From assembly GCA_904420205.1 (NCBI GenBank), contig CAJFUN010000008.1, positions 62,001-126,000 on the forward strand: a DNA stretch of 64,000 nt. Direction: 5' to 3'. Source of the stretch: Candidatus Parachristensenella avicola (lineage in GTDB: Bacteria; Bacillota; Clostridia; Christensenellales; UMGS416). Position 1 is the first letter of the stretch, and every line of letters begins with the position of its first letter. Below, piece by piece: positions 33,547 to 42,117 of this stretch. Position numbers and translations under genes: made by a program. The notes beneath the pieces were generated by a model that ran no database searches, had not been told where the DNA came from, and worked only from the letters and a program-made list of their open reading frames with translations.

Positions 33547-34275
33547 CTACTGGGACGCGTTCTGCATGTGATACCGCAGCCATAGCGCATTCCCCTGCAA
33601 GGCCTTCACCTCTTTTAGGGCAAAGGCTACCGGCGGGTGGGGCGGTAGGAAATCCGCGCGTTCAAAGACCGATACGGATTGAGTGCTCCCGTCCGCCACT
33701 GGCGCAATGACAAGGCTCAGCTCGTCGATCAGATTTTCCCGCAGGAAGGACCAGTTTGTTATACCGCCCCCTGCCACCATGGCCCGGGTAACCCCAAAGA
33801 TATGATTCAGCTTCTCCAACAGCAGTGTACAATTCACACGAGTTTCTCCCACCAGCAGGTAAGATACGCCCCGTTCCCGCAGATAAGCCAGATATTCCGG
33901 CGCGGCCTGCTCGGTCAGCGCCTCGATCACATGGGCGGTGGGCCGCCCTTTTTTCTGCAGGTGCCAGGAAGAAAAAGCCAGCGTCCCCTGCGGATCGATG
34001 GAAACAATATAATGGCCCAGATCCCGGCCCTGTTCATTGACCCAATCCTCCTTGGGCAAGGGATTTTCTGCAGGGCTAAGCATCGGCGCCTGCCCGTCAG
34101 CATACCCACCCAGCATGGTCGTAGCGCCGTAAATCGTCGCCTGGCAGTCGTAATCGCGCCGCAGCTCCCCGTATGCGTTCAGGGCCGAAGCAGTTTCCGG
34201 CGCTTGGAAAAAGGCTCCGTCTATTTTTCCATCCAGGGAAGTGAGCATATGGCAAACTACAAAGGAACGCTTCAT
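33547..34275 (-). CDS. RibD C-terminal/dihydrofolate reductase-like oxidoreductase
   Basis: A 242-residue NADPH-dependent reductase of the RibD_C family: VVCHMLTSLDGKIDGAFF at the start, DYDCQATIYGATTM in the middle, LLVGETRVNCTLLLEKLN and MVAGGGITNWSFL (nucleotide site) near the end. Stand-alone relatives reduce diverse substrates; it is not a riboflavin gene by context. The ATG overlaps the stop of the truncated carboxymuconolactone decarboxylase-like gene by 4 nt. It is in the redox/esterase block under the LysR gene. Confidence 0.85.
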   Translation of the reverse strand: MKRSFVVCHMLTSLDGKIDGAFFQAPETASALNAYGELRRDYDCQATIYGATTMLGGYADGQAPMLSPAENPLPKEDWVNEQGRDLGHYIVSIDPQGTLAFSSWHLQKKGRPTAHVIEALTEQAAPEYLAYLRERGVSYLLVGETRVNCTLLLEKLNHIFGVTRAMVAGGGITNWSFLRENLIDELSLVIAPVADGSTQSVSVFERADFLPPHPPVAFALKEVKALQGNALWLRYHMQNASQ

Positions 34276-34472
34276 GCTATTGCTCCTCCATAGATTTCTT
34301 GATCCACCTGCAGGGTTGAATAGGCCTTAGGCTCCCTCTTATGGGACGCCCGCTGCCTTGCTAGTTGATCCGCCCAGGGGCAGACCGCCCCAAATAAAAT
34401 GTCGTCGTTTAATGCTGCAAATTTCGGAGCAAATTTGCTCATGGCATCCCTGCCAGCCGTTACTTGATCCAT
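34272..34472 (-). pseudogene. Truncated carboxymuconolactone decarboxylase-like gene
   Basis: A 66-codon frame. VTAGRDAMSKFAPKFAALNDDILFGAV resembles the conserved start of CMD-family proteins (TAGR, FAPKFAELNDDVLFGEVW), but after about residue 38 similarity stops and the catalytic cysteine part is missing. AAAGGAT lies before the ATG, and the end overlaps the reductase start by ATGA, so it may still be translated as a coupling leader. CMD-family genes often sit with aldo/keto reductases and flavodoxins, consistent with loss from an older operon. Confidence 0.6.
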
Positions 34473-34868
34473 GGGTCGCCATCCTTTCAGAAAGGTTCAT
34501 CAACCGGCCGCCGTCTTCATAAGCGCCAACGCTGACGAGAGGCAATCATCGGCAGCCCGGCCAACCAAACTCCAGATTACTTGATCTTCTCCAGGCCCAG
34601 CGTGGCGCCAATCATGTCATGCGCGGAAGGGATAAGACGGATGGCGTCGGCAAAGGTCCAAGCATCCTCCCCTTAAGCCTGGATGGGCTTTGCGGTCGTA
34701 TAGCCCGTGCGCCGGCAGCGCGACACCACGGCCTCGCCATCGGCGCCATGACCAGTGCAATACGAGGGCAAGGCCGGATCGCGTTTCCTTGTTTCTGCGC
34801 ATGCATAAGGCTTTTCGCCCAAACCGGCCATCATCGGAAGGTTATCCAATCCGACGCACTATTTCTCG
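34473..34868 (-). pseudogene. Decayed gene fragments between the CMD remnant and the aldo/keto reductase
   Basis: No intact gene. On minus, one frame ending at about 34577 reads GEDAWTFADAIRLIPSAHDM, then IGATLGLEKIK and a stop, which looks like a genuine protein C-terminus without its start; an in-frame stop lies just before it at about 34674. A second frame ends there with TGYTTAKPIQA. The parents cannot be named. The patch fits erosion of one or two operon members. Confidence 0.5.
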
Positions 34869-35714
34869 CTATTTCTGCCCATCCACGTCGGGTACCATTT
34901 CCGCATAGGCTTTCAGCATCTCCGGCGTGCTGGTATAGTACCGAACCTTCTTGTCCATCGCGGCAATGCGCTCCATTTCCCCGTCCGTCAGCGTAAAATC
35001 AAACAGATCGAAGTTATCGCGGATATGGGCTGAATTCTTGGAGCCGGGGATTACGATATTCCCGTCCTGAATATGCCAGCGGAGAATGATCTGGGCGTTG
35101 GTCTTACCGTACTTATTCGCAAGTTCGGTGAATAGCGGCTCTTCCAGCAGCGCTTTATCCCCATGCCCCAGGGGATACCATGCTTGAATAACGATGCCCA
35201 TATCTCCAAGGAACTGTTTTAGCGCCTTTTCCTGAAAATAGGGATGCACCTCCGTTTGGAGCACAGCGGGCTTTATTTCACATACCGCCAGAATCTCCTG
35301 GATCTGCTCCTGGTTAAAGTTAGATAAGCCGATGGCCTTTACCTTGCCAGCCTTATATGCCTCCTCCATCAGCCTGTATCCGGCCATATAATCGCCTGCC
35401 GGCTGATGAATCAGCAAAAGGTCAATGTATTCCGTATCCAGGCGTTCCAGCGTCTTTTCTACAGCGTCTGCCTGCTGGTAAAAGCTGGGCCACAGCTTAG
35501 TCTCTAAAAAAATCTCTTCTCTTGGCAGTCCCGATTTCTTCATGGCGCGGCCCACGGCCTTTTCGTTGAGATAGGCGTTCGCCGTATCGATGAGGCGGTA
35601 ACCGCACTGCAGCGCGTGGAGCACAGCGCTTTCCGCCTCATCGGGCGTCAGCAGGAAAGTACCAATACCAGCCATCGGCATATTTAATCCATTGTTTAAA
35701 GTTACATAGTTCAT
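34869..35714 (-). CDS. Aldo/keto reductase
   Basis: A 281-residue NADPH-dependent reductase of the AKR5-like group. The tetrad is visible: Asp in GYRLIDTANAY, Tyr of that motif, Lys in ETKLWP and His in LLLIHQPAGD; the nucleotide site is VIPGSKNSAHIRDN. It reduces aldehydes or ketones. A GGAGG-type site precedes the ATG. Part of the LysR-linked block, 45 bp after the flavodoxin lipoprotein. It may act on aldehydes produced by the other enzymes or on xenobiotics. Confidence 0.93.
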   Translation of the reverse strand: MNYVTLNNGLNMPMAGIGTFLLTPDEAESAVLHALQCGYRLIDTANAYLNEKAVGRAMKKSGLPREEIFLETKLWPSFYQQADAVEKTLERLDTEYIDLLLIHQPAGDYMAGYRLMEEAYKAGKVKAIGLSNFNQEQIQEILAVCEIKPAVLQTEVHPYFQEKALKQFLGDMGIVIQAWYPLGHGDKALLEEPLFTELANKYGKTNAQIILRWHIQDGNIVIPGSKNSAHIRDNFDLFDFTLTDGEMERIAAMDKKVRYYTSTPEMLKAYAEMVPDVDGQK

Positions 35715-35759
35715 GCATATACCTCCATAATCAAAAGTCGGTCCATATAGCTGAAAGTT

Positions 35760-36437
35760 TTATTGTAATACACCGATCTCGTCCAACCAAGCGCGGACGT
35801 CCGCCTCGCTAACGCCGGAGGAGAACCGACGTCCTTCCTCCCATTCCCCTGTTCCAGCCATCTCTGCCAAATTCCGGCCGCTGTCGCCCAAACCGGAGCT
35901 GGCCGAGGTGCAGAAGGGAATGACCGTCTTACCGGTAAAATCGTTGGCCTTTATAAAGCTATCCACAGGCCATGCAGCAATTCCCCACCAGATAGGATAC
36001 CCGATAAAGACGGTATCATAGCTTTCCCAGTTCTCCACCGTATTGGCCACCAATGGGACATCCCGCAGCGATTCGTCATCATGTTCAGCATTGACCCGGC
36101 TGCCATCGGCAGTCCAGTTCAAATCCTCATCAGTGTAGGGATCTACAGGCTCCAGTTCAAACAATTCTCCGCCCGTCATGGCCGCGATTTCATTCGCTAC
36201 CCGCTCCGTGTTGCCAGTGGCAGAATAATAAACCACCAAGGTATCGCCGGTTTCTTCGGAATTTTGGGGCTGCGAAGTTTCCGGCAATTCACTCTCCTGA
36301 GGCGCGGCAGAGGATGCCGAGGCGGTGGTCCGCACAGTGGAAATGCTTCCTTCCGTCACGGAAGCATTTCCACCGGCGCAGGCGGTCAGCCCTAGCGCCA
36401 AGGCCAGGCTGAAGAATGATACGGTTAGCTTTCTCAT
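35760..36437 (-). CDS. Flavodoxin-like lipoprotein
   Basis: A 225-residue exported flavodoxin. The signal peptide ends with lipobox LTAC near residue 20, a Ser/Thr/Glu-rich linker follows, then a long-chain flavodoxin domain: VVYYSATGNTERVA (FMN phosphate loop), FIGYPIWWGIAAWPV and PFCTSASSGLGDSG. So an FMN redox protein would sit on the outer face of the membrane. AAAGGAG before the ATG at 36437 decides the start. It follows the iron alcohol dehydrogenase by 29 bp. Its electron partner is unknown. Confidence 0.85.
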   Translation of the reverse strand: MRKLTVSFFSLALALGLTACAGGNASVTEGSISTVRTTASASSAAPQESELPETSQPQNSEETGDTLVVYYSATGNTERVANEIAAMTGGELFELEPVDPYTDEDLNWTADGSRVNAEHDDESLRDVPLVANTVENWESYDTVFIGYPIWWGIAAWPVDSFIKANDFTGKTVIPFCTSASSGLGDSGRNLAEMAGTGEWEEGRRFSSGVSEADVRAWLDEIGVLQ

Positions 36438-36466
36438 GTTGATTTCTCCTTTCAATGCAGTACCTT

Positions 36467-37633
36467 TTATTCATAGCATGCCTGGAAAATCTCCAGGATC
36501 TCTTTATGGGTCATCTGCCTGTAAGCGCCCTGGGAGATGGCGCACGAATCAGCCATTTCTTTTAGCTGCGCCTTTTGCACGCCCAACTCCTTTAGCGTAG
36601 TCGGCAGCCCGATTTCCTGAATGAAATCCGCTAAAGCGTGAATGCCCGCCAGCGCCAGTTCTTCATCGGTTTTACCATCGCGCGCAATATCCCATACACG
36701 CTCGGCAAACCGTACGAACTTTTGCAATCCGTTCTGATAGATATGGCGGTAATAGACCGGATGCAAGACGGCCAATCCGCAGCCATGATTGCAATTGGTA
36801 TAAGCGGCTAACTGATGCTCCATGTTGTGGCATTCAAAATCGCACTTCTTACCCATCTTGATGATGCGATTCTCCGCCATGGTGGAATCCCACATCAGAT
36901 TGCTACGGGCGGTATAATCCTCTGGCTTCTTGATGGCGATCCGCAGATTCCGGATCACGCTTTTCATCAGGGCCTCCATAATATCGTCGGAGACGTTATC
37001 CTCGTCCGGCTTGCTGAAATAGGTTTCCATGATATGGGAAAGGGTATCAAAACTTCCGGAAACCATCTGACTTTGGGGAACAGAATAGGTATACGTGGGA
37101 TCCATCAAGGCGAAATCTGGGTTGAGCTGGGGATAGTCCCGGCCCGTCTTGGTTTTCTTTTCTTCATTGGTAATAACCGCGCCGCCATTGCACTCGCTGC
37201 CGGTTCCCGCCGTCGTTACCACAACGCCCAGGGGCAGCGGCTCAAAGTCGACCACGCCATGGTGCGCCCAAAAGTCTTCCCACGCGTCCCCTTTATACCG
37301 TGCGGCCAGCGATACTGCCTTGCAGCAATCCATCACACTGCCTCCGCCTACAGCGAGTATCATATCGGCGTGGTTTTCGCGGGCCAGCCTTACCCCTTCC
37401 TGTACCTTCGCATAGGTTGGATTCGACATAATGCCGGAAAACTCCACGATGGACTTTCCCGCATTTTTTAGGATGCCCACGATTTCGTCGTACACGCCGT
37501 TAGCCTTAACGGCGCCGTTTCCATAGGCCATCAGCACGGTATCCGCCCTCTTTGTCAGGCAGGCCAAATACTCCTTAACGCATCCTTTTCCGAAATAGAC
37601 CCTCGTATCATTTTGAAAAATAAAGTTATTCAT
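36467..37633 (-). CDS. Iron-containing alcohol dehydrogenase (YqhD/BDH-like)
   Basis: A 388-residue group III alcohol dehydrogenase: MNNFIFQNDTRVYFGKG at the start, MILAVGGGSVMDCCKAV for the nucleotide, GTGSECNGGAVITN, and the metal region with MEHQLAAYTNCNHGCGLAVLHP. It interconverts aldehydes and alcohols with NAD(P)H in the cytosol. I start at 37633; the 20 upstream in-frame codons look unrelated and AAAGGACG is upstream. It belongs to the LysR-linked block. Without growth data the substrate cannot be named; butyraldehyde or xenobiotic aldehydes are possible. Confidence 0.93.
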   Translation of the reverse strand: MNNFIFQNDTRVYFGKGCVKEYLACLTKRADTVLMAYGNGAVKANGVYDEIVGILKNAGKSIVEFSGIMSNPTYAKVQEGVRLARENHADMILAVGGGSVMDCCKAVSLAARYKGDAWEDFWAHHGVVDFEPLPLGVVVTTAGTGSECNGGAVITNEEKKTKTGRDYPQLNPDFALMDPTYTYSVPQSQMVSGSFDTLSHIMETYFSKPDEDNVSDDIMEALMKSVIRNLRIAIKKPEDYTARSNLMWDSTMAENRIIKMGKKCDFECHNMEHQLAAYTNCNHGCGLAVLHPVYYRHIYQNGLQKFVRFAERVWDIARDGKTDEELALAGIHALADFIQEIGLPTTLKELGVQKAQLKEMADSCAISQGAYRQMTHKEILEIFQACYE

Positions 37634-37674
37634 CGTGACGCGTCCTTTCATTGCAGTTAATCGATCGCCATGGG

Positions 37675-38703
37675 TTACATTTGTTCCTTCCAAAACGCAA
37701 CCGCCTGATCAAGCCAGCCCTCTGCCGATGTACCGGTACCCAGTCCAAATCCATGGGGTAGTCCGGGATAGTGATGAAATTCCGTAGGAATACCCAGATC
37801 GCTCAACGCCTGGAGGCGCCGCTGCATGACGCGCCAGTTGGCAATTCCGTCGCTTTCCCCCACGCAGGCAAAGGTCGGCGGGTCGTTCTCTGTGAAATCG
37901 CTAAGGCCGGTATATTGCATAATCACCGCGCCCGGCCGCGGCAGGTTGTCTTCGCCAAAGGCGCTTGGGCCATAAGAGCCCAGCCAGGCGGCCATTCTCG
38001 CTCCTGCGGAGCCGCCCCAGAGCGAATAGCAATCCGTATCCACCTGGAGTTCATCCGCATGCTCAAAGATGAAACGGATCGCCCTAGCCAGATCCTCGCA
38101 GGCTGTCTGCGCGCCTGGGCGGTAAATCAGGACAAACGCATTATAACCCTGTTTTGAGATCTCTAACGCATGGGGGAAGCTGTCCTGCATTGCTCCTACA
38201 TAAGCGAATCCGCCACCTGCGTTGCATATGGCAAACTTCTCGCCGGGGTTCCCCCTGAAGAAGAATAAGCCGGTATTTTCCTTATCCGGATCAGCCGCTT
38301 TTTCTTCTGCCGAGTAGATATCATAGAATACCGTTTCTCCATCATGGGCCCGCTGCCATAATGTATTGACAATCTCCACCGTTTTGAGCGGATCGATGTT
38401 GTTATACCATACGAGCCGCAGATCGCCCAAAGTATCACCGCTGTAGTACCCATCATCTATGGGAAACAGCAGCCGCTCATAATCCGCAAAAACAGGATCG
38501 CTTATGACGTCGTCTATGTTTGTATGGATATCAAACGGCCCTTGGGATATGTTTGTATCGTTCTGGCTTGCTGCCCTTTCCGTTTCCCATTCACCTTTCT
38601 GTGTTGTGGTTCGGCTGCCGCCGGCCTCTAGTGCTCCTGTGCTGCATCCGGTCAAGCATAGCAAGATGCTTAGCCCAATTGTCCAAATCGCGTATGTTTT
38701 CAT
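37675..38703 (-). CDS. Lipoprotein alpha/beta hydrolase (third)
   Basis: A 342-residue exported hydrolase with lipobox LTGC near residue 18. The core shows GEKFAICNAGGGFAYVG (HGG-like oxyanion region), the elbow WGGSAGARMA, an acid residue in VGESDGIANW and His in LPHGFGLG. It is related to the lipoprotein esterase at 31383. I choose the ATG at 38703; 24 upstream codons are not signal-like. First gene after the LysR regulator and its terminator, so it likely starts the operon. Confidence 0.82.
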   Translation of the reverse strand: MKTYAIWTIGLSILLCLTGCSTGALEAGGSRTTTQKGEWETERAASQNDTNISQGPFDIHTNIDDVISDPVFADYERLLFPIDDGYYSGDTLGDLRLVWYNNIDPLKTVEIVNTLWQRAHDGETVFYDIYSAEEKAADPDKENTGLFFFRGNPGEKFAICNAGGGFAYVGAMQDSFPHALEISKQGYNAFVLIYRPGAQTACEDLARAIRFIFEHADELQVDTDCYSLWGGSAGARMAAWLGSYGPSAFGEDNLPRPGAVIMQYTGLSDFTENDPPTFACVGESDGIANWRVMQRRLQALSDLGIPTEFHHYPGLPHGFGLGTGTSAEGWLDQAVAFWKEQM

Positions 38704-38732
38704 TGCTCTCACCCGTCCCTTTGTCTCTATTA

Positions 38733-38761
38733 TAAAAAAAAGAGACTTCCGCGGAAGTCTC
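38733..38761 (-). terminator. Terminator after the LysR gene
   Basis: GAGACTTCCG-CGGAAGTCTC, a perfect 20 bp palindrome, then eight T on minus. It separates the LysR transcript from the downstream hydrolase operon, so that operon needs its own promoter nearby or read-through control. Confidence 0.85.
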
Positions 38762-38806
38762 GATTCGTTACGCATTATTTACCCAAGGGTTAATAGTCTT
38801 ATGAGA

Positions 38807-39700
38807 TTATTGCCTGGCGACCTTCTCCACCGCCTGCAGAAAGCGCGTCACCACAGGGGAAGGATTCGGCGAATGCAGTAGCCCATAGGGAATCGTATAG
38901 CCCCAATCCACAGGAAGAATTTTGAGCAGCGGATGGACATATTGCCACTTATCGATCGCCATTAGCACGCAGTTGTCATTTTCACACCGATTAAAGGCAG
39001 ATACGTCATAAAAATCAAAATCCATGATTGTAATTTGTGGATGGTTCTTCCAAATCTCATCCCGCAGCAGATCTACATAATGGCTCCATCCCCGGTGAAT
39101 AAGCATTAACTTTTCTCCATACAGGTCCCTAAGGGAGAGGGAATCCTTCTGCCCCAGCCGGTGATGAACCGAAACCGCGCAGCATATGGGCTCCCTCGAA
39201 AGCTCAAGCCCCGCACATTGGCGCAAATTTAGCATGGTTTCATCAAAGATGCCCGCCACTACGTCAATATTCTGCCCCAGGTTCGCCAGAATCTCACGCG
39301 CGTTTTCCGGCGTATTATCAAAGGGGACGAGCTGAAATTTAATATTAGGACAATCCGCCTGCAGCTTAGGCCATATATCCACCAATACCTGGGCCGGCGT
39401 CATGATGGAAGTGCCAATTCGGATAACGCCGTCGCTTCTTTGCTGGGCGTTTTGAGCCCGCGTAATTGAATCCTTGCAGTATTGGATGATATACCTTGCA
39501 TCCTGAACAAGCGATTTCCCCGCTTCCGTCAGCCTGAGTCCCCGATGTGTGCGAACGAAAAGCTGCAGACCTAGCTCTGCTTCCAGCAGGTTAATCTGCT
39601 TAATCACCGCCGGCGGAGAAATATACAACCGTTCTGCCGCCTTATTAAAGCTTCCGGCCTCTGCCACGCACAGAAACGTCTCCAATTGAGGATTATACAT
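38807..39700 (-). CDS. LysR-family transcriptional regulator
   Basis: A 297-residue LysR protein: N-terminal winged helix (LETFLCVAEAGSFNKAAERLYISPPAVIKQINLLE), linker and a periplasmic-binding-like effector domain. It should bind a small ligand and activate or repress the adjacent block. The start at 39700 has AAAAAGGTGA upstream; 30 further in-frame codons have no helix-turn-helix similarity. It is co-directional with its presumed targets, not divergent, and separated from them by a terminator. Confidence 0.92.
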   Translation of the reverse strand: MYNPQLETFLCVAEAGSFNKAAERLYISPPAVIKQINLLEAELGLQLFVRTHRGLRLTEAGKSLVQDARYIIQYCKDSITRAQNAQQRSDGVIRIGTSIMTPAQVLVDIWPKLQADCPNIKFQLVPFDNTPENAREILANLGQNIDVVAGIFDETMLNLRQCAGLELSREPICCAVSVHHRLGQKDSLSLRDLYGEKLMLIHRGWSHYVDLLRDEIWKNHPQITIMDFDFYDVSAFNRCENDNCVLMAIDKWQYVHPLLKILPVDWGYTIPYGLLHSPNPSPVVTRFLQAVEKVARQ

Positions 39701-40137
39701 GGAAATCACCTTTTTCCCAAAGTCCTGTATCGCGTACGATCCGCTTTCCCTGGATGATCGCTGCCGTATGGAATCCCGATTTGCGATCATACATGGCTTA
39801 TTTTATGGGTGCTTTTATGGCATTGTCAAGGTCACGCGCTTTAAAGGTTGCATCCGCTGCCAAGATAAGACGGCTTTCGCCGACAGCCGCTTTTTACCTG
39901 GCGGTAAAAGGAGCAAGTCTTACTTGCGCTGCCTCTGATTTTCTTCTGCACGGCCCATATCCCCGCGTCCCGCATATTTATTCAGCCCCTTGGCCTCCCG
40001 GCCATGGCGGGGATTTTTTCGCCCTGGCCATCTCGCCGGCGAGGGGAAAGTGATCCGATTCAGCCCCCTTGCCGGGGATTTCCTTCCGCTATCCGGTATT
40101 CTCCAAAGCAGCGCTCCAGCGAACAACCAGCTGCTTC
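39701..40137. other. Intergenic region upstream of the LysR gene
   Basis: About 440 bp with no convincing gene. A minus frame around 39920-40126 is rich in Arg, Gly and Pro with no ribosome site. No repeat, riboswitch or tRNA was noticed. The LysR promoter should lie near 39720-39800, but I see no strong element. Confidence 0.4.
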
Positions 40138-41196
40138 CTACAAGACCCGTCCCTGGTATCGCCGCAGCGGGCTAACCGCGGGATCCAGCACCTGCGCCAC
40201 CGCCTGGAGGATTTCCTCTTGGCGCGCTTTCGCTTCGTCTGCGCCCAGCTGAAGCTGCACATCCCACGCTTCAAAGGGCCCATTTCGGAAGCGCCCCGTG
40301 ACGATACCTGCAAAACGGCCGTCGATCAGCAAATAATAGAGCGTATCGCCTTGCGCCGGTGTCATCCGCTTTTTCAGTTCGCGGCTATGGCAGCGCACAC
40401 AAAAATCGTTGCGGTCCAGCGCAAATACCGAGGTCTCCGCCCGAGGCGCCGTCCGTCCGGCATCCTTTGCGGTCACATAGCCTGAAACGCCCTCCAGACA
40501 GGCCGCCCGGAGCACGCCCCGGTCCGTCAGGCGGTCGGCAGCCGTGCGCACAATCCGTTCCGGCAGCGCCAGAACGTCGGCCAATCCCCCGCTGTCCAGA
40601 AAACCGTTGAGCGCAATGAGTTCCGGCAGCACCATCGCCAGCGCTTGCTCTTGATTATAAGTTGCAAGATCCGTATCCGGGAATTCGCTTTCAAAGCGGA
40701 ACCAGCTGCGGTCGCCTTCGCCGTCAGCCTGATCCTCAAACACGAGAAAAGCTTGCTGCATCCGGTGAAGCGCGGGCGTTATCTCCTTAGCCGGCAAGCC
40801 CGTAACCTCTCGCAGCTGGCCGACGCTCAACGGGCCCTCCTGCTCAAGGCATGTCCATAGCAGCTTCTGCCGCGGGCTCATGGCCGCCAGCGGTTTGCGG
40901 TACAGGGCAGCGAAGAGCGGCCATTGATCGGCAAAAATGTAGCCGATATTCCCCCGTTGGAAGCGGCCCTTCACGATTATACGCTGAGCGCGCAGGCCAT
41001 AAGTATACGCCTGGTCGTCAAAAGCGGCCCGGTGCGCTAGCTTCGGAGCCGTTCCCGGTGCACACCAGTAGGGCGTTGGCACTGGCGCCATGGCCCGGAA
41101 AAGCTCGTCATATTCTGCGGGACACTGTACCGGATTTATTAGGCGCTGCCGGTGCAAAAGCCATCCGGCTGCCTCGCGAATTTTCATATTGATCAT
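40138..41196 (-). CDS. AlkZ/YcaQ-related winged-helix protein
   Basis: A 352-residue protein resembling the winged-helix DNA-glycosylase-like AlkZ/YcaQ family: IREAAGWLLHRQRLI at the start, PLFAALYRKPLAAMSPRQKLLWTCLEQEGPLSVGQLREVTG in the middle with a winged helix, and a YLLIDGRFAGIVTGRF beta element near the end. The catalytic QxQ motif of AlkZ is not evident, so it may bind DNA without cutting. The ATG at 41196 has AGGAAGG upstream. Stand-alone gene, divergent from the small gene at 41274. Confidence 0.62.
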   Translation of the reverse strand: MINMKIREAAGWLLHRQRLINPVQCPAEYDELFRAMAPVPTPYWCAPGTAPKLAHRAAFDDQAYTYGLRAQRIIVKGRFQRGNIGYIFADQWPLFAALYRKPLAAMSPRQKLLWTCLEQEGPLSVGQLREVTGLPAKEITPALHRMQQAFLVFEDQADGEGDRSWFRFESEFPDTDLATYNQEQALAMVLPELIALNGFLDSGGLADVLALPERIVRTAADRLTDRGVLRAACLEGVSGYVTAKDAGRTAPRAETSVFALDRNDFCVRCHSRELKKRMTPAQGDTLYYLLIDGRFAGIVTGRFRNGPFEAWDVQLQLGADEAKARQEEILQAVAQVLDPAVSPLRRYQGRVL

Positions 41197-41273
41197 ATCG
41201 TATCCTTCCTGGCGCACCCGGTCTCGCGCATAGTTTGATGGGCACAGGCCATGCTATAGCTGGAGGTGATATC

Positions 41274-41492
41274 ATGCCTGACTCAACCCGGCCCACTCAT
41301 TTAGCCCGCCTACTCGAGCAAGATTCCGAAGCGCTGGAATATTATACGTCCCTTCATCCCTGTGTCCGCGGTCACATGGAGGAATATGCCCAGGAGATCC
41401 TGTCCATGGAGGACCTCACGCGAATCTCCAATGTCCTGATGAGCGAAGAACTGAGCGATCTAGGGGCAATCTACCAAGACAATGATCTTTAA
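41274..41492 (+). CDS. Small acidic protein of unknown function
   Basis: A 72-residue acidic, soluble protein. The core EALEYYTSLHPCVRGHMEEYAQEI looks helical and resembles short clostridial proteins that I cannot name. TGGAGGTGATATC before the ATG is an excellent ribosome site, and a terminator follows directly, so it is a real, independent gene. The divergent AlkZ-like gene is 77 bp away. Confidence 0.75.
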   Translation: MPDSTRPTHLARLLEQDSEALEYYTSLHPCVRGHMEEYAQEILSMEDLTRISNVLMSEELSDLGAIYQDNDL

Positions 41493-41497
41493 TGGCG

Positions 41498-41521
41498 GCA
41501 GCCTTAGGGGCTGCTTTTTTT
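41498..41521 (+). terminator. Terminator of the small acidic protein gene, overlapping the Nudix 3' end
   Basis: GCAGCC, short loop, GGCTGC, then seven T. It begins 6 nt after the small gene stop. The T-run and right arm lie inside the last codons of the convergent Nudix gene. Confidence 0.85.
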
Positions 41522-41923
41522 GTCCTCCTCCGCCCAGGCAAACAGCCTCGGGGTAATATCCGGATAGGTCAAGTTCTCCGGCAGCTGCGCAAAGCAGCGA
41601 ACTTCGGCCATCTCGCTGGGCGGCAAAGGGCCAATCCGGCGGATACTGGCCCGGAAGGCCTGACCGCAGGCAAGGTCGTGAAGCGTGCCGGCTCCATAGT
41701 CAAAGAGGGGCTCAAGCGTATATTCCAGCGCGCCCGATTCCTCATACAGCTCCCGCGCCGCTGCCTGAGCCGGCGTCTCACCCGGTTCAATATGCCCGCC
41801 TTGCGTTTCCCACGTTTGCCTCGCCCGATGCCGGCTTAGCAGCCGCTCTCCCTGGTAATAGGATAGAATGACCACGTATCGATAGGTTCCGCAGCGATTC
41901 AGCGGATAGCGAATGCAATCCAT
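41504..41923 (-). CDS. Nudix hydrolase
   Basis: A 139-residue Nudix protein. The Nudix box is complete: GGHIEPGE, then REL-EESGA at the right spacing (G-x5-E-x7-RE-x2-EE-x-G). It cleaves nucleoside diphosphates linked to another moiety; an MTH1-like or IDI-like choice is not possible. GGAGAATGAA before the ATG at 41923 decides the start. Its last codons (KKSSP) are encoded by the terminator of the convergent small gene. Confidence 0.9.
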   Translation of the reverse strand: MDCIRYPLNRCGTYRYVVILSYYQGERLLSRHRARQTWETQGGHIEPGETPAQAAARELYEESGALEYTLEPLFDYGAGTLHDLACGQAFRASIRRIGPLPPSEMAEVRCFAQLPENLTYPDITPRLFAWAEEDKKSSP

Positions 41924-42117
41924 TTCATTCTCCTTTTGTTCGCCCGTCATATCGTATGTTCACTGCTGCTGAAAGAAAAGGATCGACAGAATGCCAAGAT
42001 ATGCCGCGCGAATATTCCAGCGGCCTCCTTACCCCTAGGCAACCGTACGTTCAGCTTTGCATCCGGGCAGCGTGCCTCGAAGCTGTGCACTGCCGCCTCC
42101 AATCCGCTTGCCACGCT

